Below are positions 7,767 to 15,860 of a stretch of DNA of 35,424 nucleotides, piece by piece. Positions within the stretch are counted from its first letter, which is position 1. Each line of letters opens with the position of its first letter. The stretch is taken from positions 1-35,424 of the forward strand of contig JAFGDV010000041.1 in the NCBI GenBank assembly GCA_016931955.1, given 5' to 3'. Under the pieces are notes generated by a model. The model was not told where the DNA came from and did no database searches. It saw only the letters and a list, made by a program, of their open reading frames with translations. The DNA comes from Candidatus Altarchaeota archaeon (lineage in GTDB: Archaea > Altiarchaeota > Altiarchaeia > IMC4 > QMZM01). Both the position numbers and the translations under genes were made by a program.

Positions 7767-8987
7767 TTATTCTGTGTATATGGTGTTTCTCACAACAGAG
7801 CCCGCTTCAACATATGCTCCAGGGTATATTGATCTCCCAGGCATTATGGACACATTTATCCCCGTCTTTACGTTGTCTCCCATCAGGCAGCCGAATTTCC
7901 TCCTCCCGGAGCCTGTGAGTTTGTTCTTTATCTCCACTCGGACTTCGCCTTCGTCTACTCTGAGGTTTGCTATGTTTGTTCCTGCGCCGAGGTTGCATCT
8001 TTCCCCGATTATGGAGTCCCCTACATAGGATAGATGGCATATGTGTGTCTTCTGCATTATTATCGAGTTCTTTATTTCTACAGCGTTTCCTATTCTTGCG
8101 CCGTCCATTATAGTTGAATGGCGTCTGATGTAGGAGTTCGGCCCTATTATGCAGTTTTCTCCTATATAGCATGGTCCCTCTATGTACGACCCTGACCTGA
8201 TGATGGTGTGTTCTCCTATATATACTGGACCCTTTATTACGGCGAATTTCTCTATCTTAGCATCTCTGTTTGGTTTAAGGTTCATGTCCTCCATGATCTG
8301 TTCGTTGGCTTCAATCAGATCCCATGGTCTTCCTACGTCGATCCATCTTCCCCTGCTCTTGAAGCCGTAGACCTTCCCCTCTTTTATCATGATCTTTATG
8401 GCGTCTGTTATCTCGTACTCCAGGCGCTTGGATTTCTCTATCCCGTCTATTGCATCGAACACACTCTTAGTGAATACATAGATTCCAGCGTTTGCGAGGT
8501 CGCTTTCTGGTTTCTCTGGTTTTTCCTTGATCTCTTCAACCTTTTTCCCTGTCAGCTTCACTATGCCGAACTCTCTTGGATTTTTTACCTTGACCAGGCA
8601 GAGGCTCGCTTCTGCCTTGTTTTTCCCATGGTTTTCCACAAGGTCCCTGATTAACTCTTTTGAAGTGATGAGGTCGCCGTTCATCACAAGGAAGTCGTCT
8701 TTTACCTTATCTCTGACCATGGATATGGCGTGTGCGGTTCCAAGCTGCTCCCTCTGTATGACATACTCTAGCCTCAGTTTTTTGAACCTTTTACCAAAAT
8801 ACTCTTCTATTTTCTCCTTTCGGTAGCCGACTATGAGGTAGGCCTTCTTGAATCCGCTCTCAGCTAAGGCCTCAAGGTCCCATTCCAGTATCGGTTTCCC
8901 GGCTACGGGCAGCATCGGCTTAGGTCTGGTGGAAGTTAATGGCCTTAGCCTTGTCCCCTCCCCGGCGGCGAGTATCACGGCGTCCAT
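7767..8987 (-). CDS. Bifunctional sugar-1-phosphate nucleotidylyltransferase/acetyltransferase (archaeal GlmU-like)
   Basis: A 406-aa two-domain enzyme. The N-terminal nucleotidyltransferase (1 to about 230) starts VILAAGEGTRLRPLTSTRPKPMLP, with the signature G-x-G-T-R-x-R-P and activating Lys23. QLGTAHAI and VMNGDLI mark the nucleotide and metal sites. From about residue 250 a left-handed beta-helix of hexapeptide repeats is visible (YIGEHTII, YIGENCIIG, IGNAVEI, GERCNLGAG), as in acetyltransferases. This is the arrangement of archaeal enzymes making UDP-GlcNAc (UTP plus acetyl-CoA). The product would feed the phosphotransferase at 467-1441. It is one base from the gene upstream, so coupled. 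Substrate choice (Glc-1-P versus GlcN-1-P) is uncertain. Confidence 0.85.
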   Translation of the reverse strand: MDAVILAAGEGTRLRPLTSTRPKPMLPVAGKPILEWDLEALAESGFKKAYLIVGYRKEKIEEYFGKRFKKLRLEYVIQREQLGTAHAISMVRDKVKDDFLVMNGDLITSKELIRDLVENHGKNKAEASLCLVKVKNPREFGIVKLTGKKVEEIKEKPEKPESDLANAGIYVFTKSVFDAIDGIEKSKRLEYEITDAIKIMIKEGKVYGFKSRGRWIDVGRPWDLIEANEQIMEDMNLKPNRDAKIEKFAVIKGPVYIGEHTIIRSGSYIEGPCYIGENCIIGPNSYIRRHSTIMDGARIGNAVEIKNSIIMQKTHICHLSYVGDSIIGERCNLGAGTNIANLRVDEGEVRVEIKNKLTGSGRRKFGCLMGDNVKTGINVSIMPGRSIYPGAYVEAGSVVRNTIYTE

Positions 8988-8988
8988 C

Positions 8989-9216
8989 TTAGGTCGCTTT
9001 TTCGGCTACAACGTAGCCGTCCTCCCATCTTGGGGCTATCTTTTTCATCTTCTCGTCGAAGCCCTTCTTTTTTATCGCCTTCTTATCTTTTCTGGTGACG
9101 TTTTTCAGGTCTACTACGTAGTGGGTTTCCTCTGTCTCAGGTATGTCTTTGAGCATCTCGGAGAACTTCTCTATCAGCTTGATGCCCTGTTCTCGGATCT
9201 TTTCTTCGTCTAACAT
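8989..9216 (-). CDS. Small protein, possible GatC (Glu/Asp-tRNA amidotransferase subunit C)
   Basis: A 75-aa charged protein. The N-terminal helix REQGIKLIEKFSEML is followed by a linker and the C-terminal PRWEDGYVVAEKA. This resembles the GatC pattern of an amphipathic helix, extended belt and a terminal AP-x-x-x-x-G-(F/Y)-x-V segment, which in GatCAB wraps the GatA-GatB interface. The length fits a short GatC. No gatA or gatB is in the window. It is coupled to the downstream nucleotidylyltransferase (one-base gap). I consider the family call tentative; otherwise it is a conserved hypothetical. Confidence 0.45.
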   Translation of the reverse strand: MLDEEKIREQGIKLIEKFSEMLKDIPETEETHYVVDLKNVTRKDKKAIKKKGFDEKMKKIAPRWEDGYVVAEKAT

Positions 9217-9251
9217 CTTCTAAGAAGAGATTGGAATCTGGAGAATAAAAC

Positions 9252-9761
9252 CTATTCGGCGAAGCCTTTAAGCCTTCCGCTTTCTTTCCGAGTTAACTCT
9301 TCGCCTGCGACGGTCTCCCTGTATGTTATGGTGACTTCGACTGAGAAGGGGTCTCCTACTGGTTTGTCTGCGAGGTTGGCTGTGGGGCATGTGAAGTGGA
9401 TTATGTTGCCTGCGTCGACTGAGATGTTTACGCCGGGTCCTCCGCCCATCAATGTGGTGTCTGGGTTGTTTGTGAATACGCAGTCTTCTCGTGCTTCTAC
9501 GTTGGTTATGTGTATTGTGCTGCCTAAGGCGTTGGTGAGTGTCGCATTCAACACCCTTGAGCTGCCTGATATGTATTGTACTGTGGGGTCGAAGCACTTT
9601 ATTTCTTCGAAGTCGTTGCATCGGCTTACTGTCTTGCTCAGGTGGCTGAATATGCCCATCTTCCACAACGCCACTCCCACAACTAAGATGACGAGAACCG
9701 CCCAGCCGTAGGTGGTGAGGTACTCCATCGCACCCTGTCCCTTTCCAGAAGAAAATCTCAT
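9252..9761 (-). CDS. Pilin-like protein with class III signal peptide (second paralogue)
   Basis: From the chosen ATG at 9761 the protein is 169 aa. It starts MRFSSGKGQ|GAMEYLTTYGWAV, a class III (type IV prepilin) signal with the cut expected after Q9, then a hydrophobic helix that packs in the pilus core. A longer frame beginning at 9845 would add 28 hydrophobic residues ahead of the signal and overlap the upstream gene; it is rejected because a T-rich terminator and a TATA box lie inside that extension. The globular part parallels the upstream pilin (NATxTNAxG, a DC motif, TLM, FTCP) but has an extra Cys pair, RCNDFEEIKC. The TATA spacing implies a leaderless transcript. Confidence 0.85.
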   Translation of the reverse strand: MRFSSGKGQGAMEYLTTYGWAVLVILVVGVALWKMGIFSHLSKTVSRCNDFEEIKCFDPTVQYISGSSRVLNATLTNALGSTIHITNVEAREDCVFTNNPDTTLMGGGPGVNISVDAGNIIHFTCPTANLADKPVGDPFSVEVTITYRETVAGEELTRKESGRLKGFAE

Positions 9762-9780
9762 AAAAGAAGATAGGAAATAG

Positions 9781-9792
9781 TAGTATAAAACC
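9781..9792 (-). promoter_or_regulatory. TATA box of the second pilin
   Basis: On the minus strand GGTTTTATACTA is a good archaeal TATA element. Its centre (about 9787) is some 25 bases upstream of the ATG at 9761, so transcription should begin at or next to the start codon. No Shine-Dalgarno is present, consistent with a leaderless mRNA. Confidence 0.6.
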
Positions 9793-9794
9793 AT

Positions 9795-9830
9795 AAGAAA
9801 GAATAAGAGAGAAAAGAAAAAGAAAAAAAG
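9795..9830 (-). terminator. Polypyrimidine terminator after the first pilin
   Basis: On the minus strand this 36-base tract is all C and T except one A, with runs of up to seven T. It begins about 8 bases past the stop of the upstream pilin. T-rich tracts without a hairpin are the usual archaeal termination signal. It separates the two pilin genes into different transcription units. Confidence 0.65.
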
Positions 9831-9837
9831 ATACAGT

Positions 9838-10371
9838 TTATTCAACCGTACCCGTCATTCTCCCAGAATCCGTGTGCGACAGGGTTGTTCCCGCAACAGA
9901 CTCAGTGTAGGTGATCACTACGTTGATTGTGAACGTGTCACCTGCAGCCTTATCTGTTGTACTGCCAGCAGGGCATGTGAAGTAGACAGTGTCTCCACCA
10001 GCAACACTTAATGATATATCATTTCCTCCAGGTGTTAAAGAGGTTCTCATGAGGGTAGTATCAGTGGTATCAGCTGCACCTGCTAAGTATGTACAGTCTC
10101 CGGTTGAATCAACATCTGTTATGGTTAACGGTGTTCCAGCAGCATTCGTAAATGTCGCGTTTATCACACCAGTTGCTCCTGCACTGTAAAATATGCTTCT
10201 GTCGAATGGTTTCAGGTTTGTGAATCCTGTCGCTCTGTTTACTCCTCCTCCTGCTCCGCCGAATACTCCGAGCTGCCAGAGCACTACGCCGACGATCATG
10301 ACGACGAGGATAGCCCAGCCGTAGGTCATCAGGTACTCCATGGCGCCCTGTCCCTTATTATTCAGTTTCAT
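9838..10371 (-). CDS. Major pilin-like protein with class III signal peptide
   Basis: A 177-aa prepilin. MKLNNKGQ|GAMEYLMTYGWAILVV has a short basic leader, the processing site after Q8 with Gly-Ala at the junction, Glu at +4 of the mature region and a 20-residue hydrophobic helix. The globular domain is rich in Thr, Ala, Gly and Asp with one Cys pair (DC and FTCP), as expected of an exported protein. It has the strongest ribosome-binding site near the pilus genes and its own TATA box and terminator, suggesting abundant expression. The platform proteins and ATPase are 0.9-4.6 kb away on the same strand. No prepilin peptidase is in the window. Confidence 0.88.
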   Translation of the reverse strand: MKLNNKGQGAMEYLMTYGWAILVVMIVGVVLWQLGVFGGAGGGVNRATGFTNLKPFDRSIFYSAGATGVINATFTNAAGTPLTITDVDSTGDCTYLAGAADTTDTTLMRTSLTPGGNDISLSVAGGDTVYFTCPAGSTTDKAAGDTFTINVVITYTESVAGTTLSHTDSGRMTGTVE

Positions 10372-10376
10372 CTTTT

Positions 10377-10450
10377 CACCTCAAAACATTTAACATAAAA
10401 TCTGTTTAATATTATCCGTATATGTCATTACGTGTTTCTCTTATAAATAC
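10377..10450 (-). promoter_or_regulatory. Promoter and ribosome-binding site of the major pilin
   Basis: Read on the minus strand, GTATTTATAA (10441-10450) is a TATA box. GAGGTG (10377-10382) is a strong Shine-Dalgarno 5 bases before the ATG. The predicted leader is about 50 nt. The NERD gene starts divergently; AATTTAT at about 10502-10508 may be its own TATA, 25-30 bases before its ATG. Confidence 0.6.
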
Positions 10451-10531
10451 TTTTCGGTTAGTTTCTTCAGCCAGAAGCCGGACACAGACAACACCAGCTG
10501 AAATTTATCCCCTGGAACCCATAAGAATAAC

Positions 10532-11263
10532 ATGCACGTCTTGAAGAGGGGGGTTGATAAGTACATAAGCAGCAACATACAACTGAATATAAGCATATTA
10601 TTCCTATCCCTAATATTGTTCATCGTAGCCGCAGCGCTCTTCCTGTCGAATGATCTCCCCGGTTCGACTGTTGGAATAATAATGCTGCCGCTAACCTACG
10701 CCCTTGGGGTATATGCTTATCAGCGACATATTTTATGGGGTAGTGGAGCGGTTGGCGAAGGCGCCGTCGCCAGGGAACTTGAAAAACTCGGGGATTCCTA
10801 TTATCTGATCAACGGGGTTGTGGTACCCCCCAATAGAGGTGACACAGACCATATAATAGTCGGCCCAAACGGTTTATTCGTCGTAGAGTCGAAAAACTAT
10901 GGCGGAGAGGTGGAATGTGACAGCGACTCATGGATCAGGTACAAGACCAGTAGAAGGGGTAAGCGCTATAATATTTCAGTGGGCAGCCCAAGCAGGCAGG
11001 TTAAGAGGAATGCGAAGGTTCTCAAGGATTTTATCCTGAAACATGATGGGGAGATATTCCATAGGAGGACGCCGCATATATGGGTTCAGAGCATACTTGT
11101 TTTCACTAACAAGAATATCAGGTTATCCCTCAAAAACCCAACAGTTGAAGTGCTGAAGATAGGTGAGCTGGCAGATTACATCCAAAACAAAGCATCTGAA
11201 CTAAGCCTGACCGATGGAGAAGCCGAGAAGATCGGCGAAGTAATCCTGAAGCACTCTAAATAG
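10532..11263 (+). CDS. Membrane-anchored NERD-domain (nuclease-related) protein
   Basis: A 243-aa protein with two N-terminal transmembrane helices (about 17-39 and 45-62), then a NERD domain. Domain signs are GEGAVARELEKL (about 76-87), YLINGVVVP, the acidic GDTDHIIVG and FVVESKNYGG. The Asp and Glu-x-Lys residues form the PD-(D/E)XK-like nuclease core. The remaining C-terminal region is alpha/beta with SPSRQVKRNAKVLKDFI, usual for the family. NERD proteins are predicted nucleases of DNA processing or defence, with no established role here. It sits on the opposite strand inside the pilus locus, between pilins and platform proteins, and its end lies 3 bases from the convergent platform gene. 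Confidence 0.85.
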   Translation: MHVLKRGVDKYISSNIQLNISILFLSLILFIVAAALFLSNDLPGSTVGIIMLPLTYALGVYAYQRHILWGSGAVGEGAVARELEKLGDSYYLINGVVVPPNRGDTDHIIVGPNGLFVVESKNYGGEVECDSDSWIRYKTSRRGKRYNISVGSPSRQVKRNAKVLKDFILKHDGEIFHRRTPHIWVQSILVFTNKNIRLSLKNPTVEVLKIGELADYIQNKASELSLTDGEAEKIGEVILKHSK

Positions 11264-11266
11264 TCT

Positions 11267-12505
11267 CTAAGCTGGTGTCCCCATCATACCGGCAAAGAAG
11301 GAGCTGAGGATGAACCTCAACAAGAGAAAGACTCCTATAGAAAGCAGCAGGGTTATGGGGATGAGGGATATTCCTCGGGTCATCTTACCCGAACGCATGA
11401 TACCTATCAAAAGGGAGCCGAAGAAGCAGCAGACACCCAAGACGATGAGGGCGTATAACACAAACTCTCCTTCGCTGATTGCTAGCGGTTGGATGCTTAC
11501 CATCCCGCCCTGAGCCTGTTCAGAGAGCGCTTCAACGTCTATGTAGGAGAATGTTTTAGTGAATATGCTGATGAACTGAGATGATGCCGCGAATAACAGA
11601 GGAGCTCCGAGAATCAATGAGAATAGGATGAACATGACCTGTGCGGTGGTTTCGCTCTCCATTCTCTTGACGATGTTCTGCTCTGTTCTGATGTCTCTTG
11701 AGATCTCCTGCAATACGGTCGGCAATTCGCCGCCGGACCTCATGCCTTGGATCATCAGCTTCACCGTTCGTTGAAGCTTGTCTGAGTTGACCCTATTGCT
11801 CATGTTTATCAGGGCTGTTTCCAGCGGCGTTCCAGTCAAGGTGTCCCTTGCGACCTTCTGCATCTCATCAGCAAGTGCGCCGAATTCAGGCCGTGCTGCG
11901 ACCCATAGTGCATTGTATGGGGTCATACCGGCGCTCATATTCTGTGCTATCATGGAGAGAAGGTCAGGCAAAACCTTTTCGATGTTTGAAGTGCGTTTGT
12001 CGACTAGGAGATTCAGCATCATGTAGAGGATAATCCATACGAGGATGAACGACGTTAAAGCGGCCCCACCTGATAGCATAATGTCGTCCTCTGTGAAGAT
12101 GAACGTAATCAATCCTACAGCAATAGGGAAAAGTATGCTGTACATGACAGTTATACCCAGGGTCTCTTCAGGGTTTCTTGTAAGGCCGGAGTAGAGGAAC
12201 ATCTCTTCGAGTTTCCCTCTCGTATGGAAGGGGAACAGGGAACCCAATCTGTGGTGCACTGATCTTACGAACTTGATAAAGAATTCCACAAATGGTCCGA
12301 TAAGACCCTTAAAGGTTTCGTGTATCAAGTGAAATACTGAAACAAATAAATTGCCTAAACTGACGAGTGTGTAGGAGAAAACCTTCATTATTGTCCCCAT
12401 CACAGCATAGAAGATGTCTGCCGGGATCTTCATTGGATCCTTCTTTTCCTTCCTGGGGGTATTCAGGGTTCTCAGGCCTTTCTCCATTTTAACATCATCC
12501 GACAT
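11267..12505 (-). CDS. Type IV pilus membrane platform protein (T2SF/TadC-ArlJ family), second
   Basis: A 412-aa polytopic protein of the type II secretion F family. The soluble T2SF core contains LLSMIAQNMSAGMTPYNALW and, further on, VKLMIQGMRSGGELPTVLQEI, the two helical-bundle signatures. Hydrophobic helices lie near residues 30-60, 120-165, 290-320 and 350-405. It would form the inner-membrane base that the ATPase turns or pushes on to assemble pilin. The gene overlaps the preceding platform gene by 11 bp, so the two are coupled. Two unequal F proteins are typical of archaeal Tad-like pili, in contrast to the single ArlJ of the archaellum. Confidence 0.87.
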   Translation of the reverse strand: MSDDVKMEKGLRTLNTPRKEKKDPMKIPADIFYAVMGTIMKVFSYTLVSLGNLFVSVFHLIHETFKGLIGPFVEFFIKFVRSVHHRLGSLFPFHTRGKLEEMFLYSGLTRNPEETLGITVMYSILFPIAVGLITFIFTEDDIMLSGGAALTSFILVWIILYMMLNLLVDKRTSNIEKVLPDLLSMIAQNMSAGMTPYNALWVAARPEFGALADEMQKVARDTLTGTPLETALINMSNRVNSDKLQRTVKLMIQGMRSGGELPTVLQEISRDIRTEQNIVKRMESETTAQVMFILFSLILGAPLLFAASSQFISIFTKTFSYIDVEALSEQAQGGMVSIQPLAISEGEFVLYALIVLGVCCFFGSLLIGIMRSGKMTRGISLIPITLLLSIGVFLLLRFILSSFFAGMMGTPA

Positions 12506-13364
12506 TAGGTCTTTTACTTCTTATAAGTGAAATGAACATTATCTGGAATGCTACAACACCAAATAGCACGCCCCAGAATATGTCCATGTTTATCATTCTA
12601 CTACCAACGAAGCTTGATAGAACAACGAGGAGGGTTACGCCCATCGATGGCGCGACTATTACCATCATCATGTAGATCAGACCCCATAGGGTCAGTTCCT
12701 GTCCATAGACCTTTATCTTGTTCTCTTTCTCCTGTCTTATATCATTTGAGAGCGCTATTAGTGCTATTTTTATGTCTGAACCGGTTTGCATAGCGTTCGC
12801 TATCTGCCATAATGCCCTTCTCATGTATTCTGAGGGGGACAGCATGCCGTAGTTATTCAATACATCCCTCATCGAGCTTCCAGATTCAACCTGCTGGACT
12901 ATCTCGTTCATGAGCTTTGAGCATTCGCCGTAGCCTCCTGCGGCGATGTTAGCGATTGTATTAAATAATGGAACGCCGGCGGTCATCTGGATCTGCATGT
13001 CTTTTAGCATATACTCCAAGTCCTTGTCTATCAGCCGGCTCTCCCTGAGAACCGTCATCTTGGGCATGTAGATGAAATAGAAAAAGGCGAACAATGCCAC
13101 GAAAATGGGCAGCCCTGCCGCCATGTAAGGATTCAACTCAGTATGGGTTAGAAGGAAGGGAGTCGTTGTGAGAAACAAGGTACCTAAGAACGCGGTTATT
13201 GTTACGAAAAGAACGATTGCGAGGTATTGGACAGCACCCATCGTGTACCCTGACCTCTTCAGATTCCACTCTAGATCTGGAAAAATCAATAAGAGTTTCT
13301 TTGCCGGCGAGCTTAAGACCTTCGAGGAATCCTGCAATTTTTCCGAATCAAATGGTGATGTCAT
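12495..13364 (-). CDS. Type IV pilus membrane platform protein (T2SF/TadB family), first
   Basis: A 289-aa membrane protein. Two helices lie near 45-70 and 80-100. A cytoplasmic T2SF domain follows with LKDMQIQMTAGVPLFNTI and VQQVESGSSMRDVLNNYG, then ALWQIANAMQTGSDIKIAL. Two C-terminal helices end it (about 225-250 and 260-280). It is shorter than its downstream partner (about 290 versus 412 aa), the usual TadB/TadC-like inequality. It starts 19 bases after the ATPase stop and overlaps the next gene by 11 bp, giving a three-gene ATPase-platform-platform operon. Confidence 0.87.
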   Translation of the reverse strand: MTSPFDSEKLQDSSKVLSSPAKKLLLIFPDLEWNLKRSGYTMGAVQYLAIVLFVTITAFLGTLFLTTTPFLLTHTELNPYMAAGLPIFVALFAFFYFIYMPKMTVLRESRLIDKDLEYMLKDMQIQMTAGVPLFNTIANIAAGGYGECSKLMNEIVQQVESGSSMRDVLNNYGMLSPSEYMRRALWQIANAMQTGSDIKIALIALSNDIRQEKENKIKVYGQELTLWGLIYMMMVIVAPSMGVTLLVVLSSFVGSRMINMDIFWGVLFGVVAFQIMFISLIRSKRPNVG

Positions 13365-13383
13365 CTTTATCTATTGGTATGGG

Positions 13384-14982
13384 CTAAATATTAATGTCTT
13401 TGTCTCCTTCTACGAGGTCGAGGACCGTGTCTTTGTCTATGTAATACTCCGTCACTATCTTGCCGACGTCGTTTACGTTCTTTATGTCGTGCTCCAACAG
13501 CCACTTGAGTATCCTCTCCTTGCCTGCTAAATCCTCTCTTATCTCGTTGTCGTCCATCCCTGAGAAGAGCTCAAGCTCGTCCTTAACCCTTACGCTCTCA
13601 GATATCTTCTCTGTCTTGTTCGTCTTAGACGTCCACTGGTAGAGGATGTTTACTTTGGGGGTGCTGCCCTCTCCCCTAGTCAGCTCTGCTATCTCAAGGG
13701 TGTGTCTTTTCCCTGTTTTCCTGTTCATGTGTTGCACCACAATCAATGGAAGCGAGCCCATCACGAGTCCGGGGATGTCCATGGGCGGCCCCATGATCCG
13801 GTCGACGACCTCTTGTGCGCGGTTCGCGTGGAATGTTCCATAGACCGAGTGCCCAGTATGCATGGCCTCGAATAGGACCTCAGTCTCCCGTTTCCTTCTG
13901 ACTTCTCCAACAACGATCCTGTCAGGCCTCATCCTGAGTGAGTTCTCAACCAGTTGTAGCATGGATACTTCGCCTTCTCCTCTGGGATTAGGGGGCCTGG
14001 TTGTCAGCGGAACCCAGTGCAGGAACTTGGGCAGGTTCAGTTCTCGTGTATCCTCAAGCGAGATGATCCTCTGGTTTGCCGGCATGAAGGGCATAAGGGC
14101 ATTCAACATGGACGTTTTGCCGGATGCCGTGCCCCCGCTTATCAGCATGCTGAGCTCATATTCGATAGAGAGCCAGAGAAAGGCGGCTGCCTCCGTTGAT
14201 GTCGTGTTTATTGCGGGATCGATCAGGTGTATCATCGTCCAAGGTGTTCTAGAGAACCTTCTGATCGTTATGGTGTTTCCTGAGGTGGATATTGGAAATA
14301 ACGTGGCATTGACTCGGTCACCTGTTGATAGATGGGCATCTAGGAGAGGCTCCAGGTGAGTTATCTCTCTGCCGACCTCCCTTGCTATCCTTGAAGAATA
14401 GTTCATGATCATGTCTTCTGTATCTACCTGGATGTTTGTCTTCAACCAGTTGTGTTTTTTGTGGTACGCCCACACCACGTCTTTACTGCTGTTGATCACG
14501 ATCTCTTCAAGGTAGCCGTCAGCCAGCAGGTATTCTATGTCGCCGATTCCTATCATATCATTCACTATCATCCTGCTGAGCATCGCGATGTCTTCTCCAG
14601 ATGCTTTTTTCAGTACATTGGCTAGTTTTTCCTTGGAGCGTGCGAGGAACCGAGTCTTCAGTTCTAGGAATCTGTCAGGGCTTAGGATGCTCTGTGTTTC
14701 GAACTGTATCTCTCCTACAAGACTCCTTTTTGTTTCATCGAGGAGGGCGGTAGTAACGAAATCGATATCTGGGAGCAATATGTGGTAGTGTGGCACGTAG
14801 TCGCCAACGTCGAGAACCTTCACTTCAACGGTCAGTCCGTCGAGGGATATGTTGTAAGAATCCAGCTCAGTAGCGCGTTCATCTGTGTCATCTCCCTTGG
14901 GTTTGCGTATGTCTGCCGTCTCTGCCTTATTCTCCCCCTCTTTTCCAGCGCCCTCTACTTTTTTCCTGAAGTTGAAATCCAT
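13384..14982 (-). CDS. Type IV pilus assembly ATPase (TadA/GspE/ArlI family)
   Basis: A 532-aa secretion ATPase powering pilus assembly. A charged, low-complexity N-terminus (1-40) precedes the N domain. The RecA-like core shows Walker A GGTASGKT (283-290), the Asp box ISLEDTREL (307-315), Walker B DRIVVGEV (354-361) and the His box HTGHSVYGTFHA (375-386). All catalytic motifs are intact. It heads a minus-strand operon with the two platform genes. The divergent spacer before it carries the palindrome at 15003-15017. The set (one ATPase, two F proteins, separate pilins) supports an adhesive pilus rather than an archaellum; no ArlF, ArlG or ArlH is present. Confidence 0.92.
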   Translation of the reverse strand: MDFNFRKKVEGAGKEGENKAETADIRKPKGDDTDERATELDSYNISLDGLTVEVKVLDVGDYVPHYHILLPDIDFVTTALLDETKRSLVGEIQFETQSILSPDRFLELKTRFLARSKEKLANVLKKASGEDIAMLSRMIVNDMIGIGDIEYLLADGYLEEIVINSSKDVVWAYHKKHNWLKTNIQVDTEDMIMNYSSRIAREVGREITHLEPLLDAHLSTGDRVNATLFPISTSGNTITIRRFSRTPWTMIHLIDPAINTTSTEAAAFLWLSIEYELSMLISGGTASGKTSMLNALMPFMPANQRIISLEDTRELNLPKFLHWVPLTTRPPNPRGEGEVSMLQLVENSLRMRPDRIVVGEVRRKRETEVLFEAMHTGHSVYGTFHANRAQEVVDRIMGPPMDIPGLVMGSLPLIVVQHMNRKTGKRHTLEIAELTRGEGSTPKVNILYQWTSKTNKTEKISESVRVKDELELFSGMDDNEIREDLAGKERILKWLLEHDIKNVNDVGKIVTEYYIDKDTVLDLVEGDKDINI

Positions 14983-15002
14983 CCTGGTATTTTGTTATAG
15001 AA

Positions 15003-15017
15003 TTACTAATTTAGTAA
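15003..15017. promoter_or_regulatory. 15-bp palindrome in the ATPase/surface-protein divergent promoter
   Basis: TTACTAA-T-TTAGTAA is a perfect 7-bp inverted repeat with a single central base. It lies 21-35 bases from the pilus ATPase start and 46-60 from the opposite surface-protein start, a position suited to a dimeric regulator controlling both. The spacer is AT-rich, which raises the chance of coincidence, so the operator role is a guess. Confidence 0.4.
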
Positions 15018-15062
15018 ATAAATATGTCTTATGCTATAATACAGCCTTGATTTGGTGCAAAG

Positions 15063-15860
15063 ATGAGGAGATTGTCCCTGTTAGTCATGGTATTGGTCTG
15101 TGTGGGTTTTTCGTCCGCCACATACATCTCCATGACACCGAGCATCGATGTTGGGGGAGTGATTGATGGCGATGAAGCGGTCGCTGAACTCACTCTCATC
15201 AATAACGGAGATGAACCAGCATATGACGTGTTCGCTTCCCTTGTGCTTGGTGAGGGTTTGAGTTCAGATGACCTCGCTGTTGGGATATTGTATCCCGGTG
15301 AGCCATACAGTGGAGCGTTCGTAATAAACATCGACGAAAACATCACCCCAGGATCATATTCTATCCCCGTGATAGTGGACTACCGGGACGCTAACGGCCA
15401 TCCCTTCTCAGCCATCTCGTCTTTCTCCCTGAATCTTAAGAAAGCCGTGCTCTCCAAGGTCACCCTCAAGGTCGATGAGTTAACCCTTGCAGGCGCGGGG
15501 GAGAAGAAGCTGATGCTGACGGTGAGGAACCTCGACGATCTGCCTCATAGTATTAATGTAAAACTTTTCCTTCCGCGGGAGCTGTCTTCTGATGTGGATG
15601 AAAGGACACTATTTGTTGTTAAGAAATCCTCCAGCGAGCTTTCTTTTAAATTATCTTCTTTTGACGCTCTACCAGGCAGCAGTTACATCGTATGTGTGGT
15701 AGCATCCTATGAGGGGGATGGCCTCCATTATTCCTCCTACTCCAACGGAGTCGTTCATGTCGTGGAAGAGAAGCCTCTGCCGTCTTGGATTCCGGCAGCG
15801 GTGATAGGCTTTCTCGTTTTATTGATACTATTATTTGTCATCTATCAGTTCAGAAAATGA
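15063..15860 (+). CDS. Secreted, membrane-anchored surface protein with Ig-like (CARDB-type) domains
   Basis: A 265-aa protein with signal peptide (1 to about 19, ending SSA). Two beta-rich modules of about 100 residues follow: the first (25-120) with AELTLINNGDEPAYDVFASL, the second (130-230) with LMLTVRNLDDLPHSINVKL. These are the alternating patterns of CARDB/NEW3-like Ig folds used on archaeal surfaces. A C-terminal transmembrane helix (about 243-261) ends in QFRK, so most of the protein is outside. The next gene starts within its stop codon (ATGA), implying translational coupling and joint function. The function is unknown; a cell-surface structural or glycosylation-associated role is inferred. 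Confidence 0.7.
   Translation: MRRLSLLVMVLVCVGFSSATYISMTPSIDVGGVIDGDEAVAELTLINNGDEPAYDVFASLVLGEGLSSDDLAVGILYPGEPYSGAFVINIDENITPGSYSIPVIVDYRDANGHPFSAISSFSLNLKKAVLSKVTLKVDELTLAGAGEKKLMLTVRNLDDLPHSINVKLFLPRELSSDVDERTLFVVKKSSSELSFKLSSFDALPGSSYIVCVVASYEGDGLHYSSYSNGVVHVVEEKPLPSWIPAAVIGFLVLLILLFVIYQFRK

Noticed and set aside
8208..8654. 148-aa plus-strand frame over the nucleotidylyltransferase
   Set aside because: It is antisense to a clearly conserved enzyme; no domain or start signal.
9762..9845. Longer N-terminus for the second pilin
   Set aside because: It would place 28 Phe/Leu-rich residues before a class III signal peptide, overlap the upstream gene and cross a T-rich terminator and TATA box.
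15785..15856. Earlier ATG for the 970-aa membrane protein
   Set aside because: It overlaps the preceding gene by 76 bases and adds a segment unlike a membrane-protein start; the ATGA overlap at 15857 is the usual coupled start.
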